Source: an uncultured Oscillospiraceae bacterium
Lineage (GTDB): Bacteria; Bacillota; Clostridia; Oscillospirales; Oscillospiraceae
DNA: 5,854 nucleotides
Assembly: GCA_934668295.1 (NCBI GenBank)
Contig: CAKUND010000109.1
Span: 1-5,854, forward strand
Direction of reading: 5' to 3'
Shown here: piece by piece, positions 5,318-5,854 of the stretch
Layout: each line of letters opens with the position of its first letter
How positions within the stretch are numbered: the first letter of the stretch is position 1
Position numbers and translations under genes: made by a program
Notes under the pieces: model-generated
The model's database searches: none
What the model saw: only the letters and a program-made list of their open reading frames with translations
What the model was told of the DNA's origin: nothing

Positions 5318-5854
5318 TCAGAACCAGGTTCTTGTCCGGGAAAAGCGGAACAGCTCCCAGAGCGTGATGAGCACCTGCACGGCGGCACAGACGACGAAGA
5401 TGAGGCTCAGATTCGGAATGGGGATGGGGATCGACAGATAAATGCAGGCGCCGGCCGACCAGATGAGGGCCGTAATGGACAGGCCCTGCATCAGAATGCC
5501 CCACCAAAGGGAGGTGAAGATGATGCACACGATGCTCGACACCGGTACGGCATACAGGAAAAACAGCCACGACGGAAACGGCACGGCGGCGATGGTAAAG
5601 GCGGCAAACAAAATCGCCGCGATTACGAACACCAGCGCCACAGACAAAAGCAGCACATAGATATGAAAATGCGGATTGGCCTTCTTGGGCGGCTCCTCCT
5701 CGCCGATCAGATTGCTGACGGTCACGCCGTAGAGCTGCGCGATCTGCGCGAGGATGTACACATCCGGCAGACCCTCTCCGCGCTCCCACTTGGAGACGGA
5801 TTTATCGGAGTAATTGAGCTTGCGCGCAAGGTCCAGCTGGGTGTCCTTATGGGA
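5318..5854 (-). CDS. XRE-family helix-turn-helix regulator with four membrane segments, 5' end cut by window edge
   Basis: The frame is open to the window edge, giving 178 visible residues with the true start outside. Residues 1-51 are the rear part of a Cro/CI-type helix-turn-helix domain: THE motif TQLDLARKLNYSDKSVSKWE (5-24) contains helices 2 and 3, then RGEGLPDVYILAQIAQLYGV and VSNLIG follow the family pattern. A short charged linker (EEEPPKK) leads to four hydrophobic stretches at about residues 65-88, 96-118, 124-144 and 149-169, ending in a basic tail RFSRTRTW. DNA-binding domains fused to small membrane domains are common in Firmicutes, and the membrane part is usually taken as a sensor or anchor, but the signal here is unknown. 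A GTG at 5761 could be mistaken for the start; it lies inside the HTH domain. A strong terminator separates this gene from the aminotransferase, so there is no sign of joint expression. Confidence 0.88.
   Translation of the reverse strand, partial: SHKDTQLDLARKLNYSDKSVSKWERGEGLPDVYILAQIAQLYGVTVSNLIGEEEPPKKANPHFHIYVLLLSVALVFVIAAILFAAFTIAAVPFPSWLFFLYAVPVSSIVCIIFTSLWWGILMQGLSITALIWSAGACIYLSIPIPIPNLSLIFVVCAAVQVLITLWELFRFSRTRTWF

Overview
The window looks like a GC-rich chromosomal segment from a gut-type Clostridia, probably an Oscillospiraceae/Ruminococcaceae relative. This rests on the permuted family 3 glycosidase architecture, the MocR-type aspartate aminotransferase, the HI0933-type flavoprotein, GGAG-type ribosome binding sites, and a short palindromic intergenic element of a kind I recall from such genomes. 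The taxonomic call is inference. All five genes lie on the minus strand, so transcription runs from high to low coordinates.

In transcription order: (1) 5854-5318 holds the 3' part of an XRE-type regulator with a helix-turn-helix domain and four membrane segments, cut by the window edge and closed by a strong intrinsic terminator at 5298-5262. (2) A sigma-A-like promoter at 5232-5204 starts the aminotransferase gene (5150-3873). (3) A 115-bp palindromic repeat (3853-3739) separates it from an HI0933/BaiN-like FAD oxidoreductase (3702-2494). (4) A second copy (2475-2362) separates the flavoprotein from a 700-residue family 3 glycoside hydrolase homologue (2304-202). (5) After that, a good extended -10 promoter (174-146) with a dyad filling its spacer and a structured leader of about 90 nt precede a gene whose first 16 codons (50-1) encode a signal peptide, probably of a lipoprotein.

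The aminotransferase, flavoprotein and hydrolase homologue are co-directional, with no U-tract terminator between them. They could share a transcript from the 5232-5204 promoter, but the gaps (170 and 189 bp) and the repeats leave this open. No shared pathway is evident. The two most notable points are the hydrolase homologue, which keeps its fold but has lost the conserved active-site motifs, including the catalytic aspartate (a likely pseudoenzyme), and the repeat pair, whose two hairpins are conserved and whose copies begin 18-19 bp after the preceding stop codon in the same orientation. No rRNA, tRNA, CRISPR array or transposase gene was seen.
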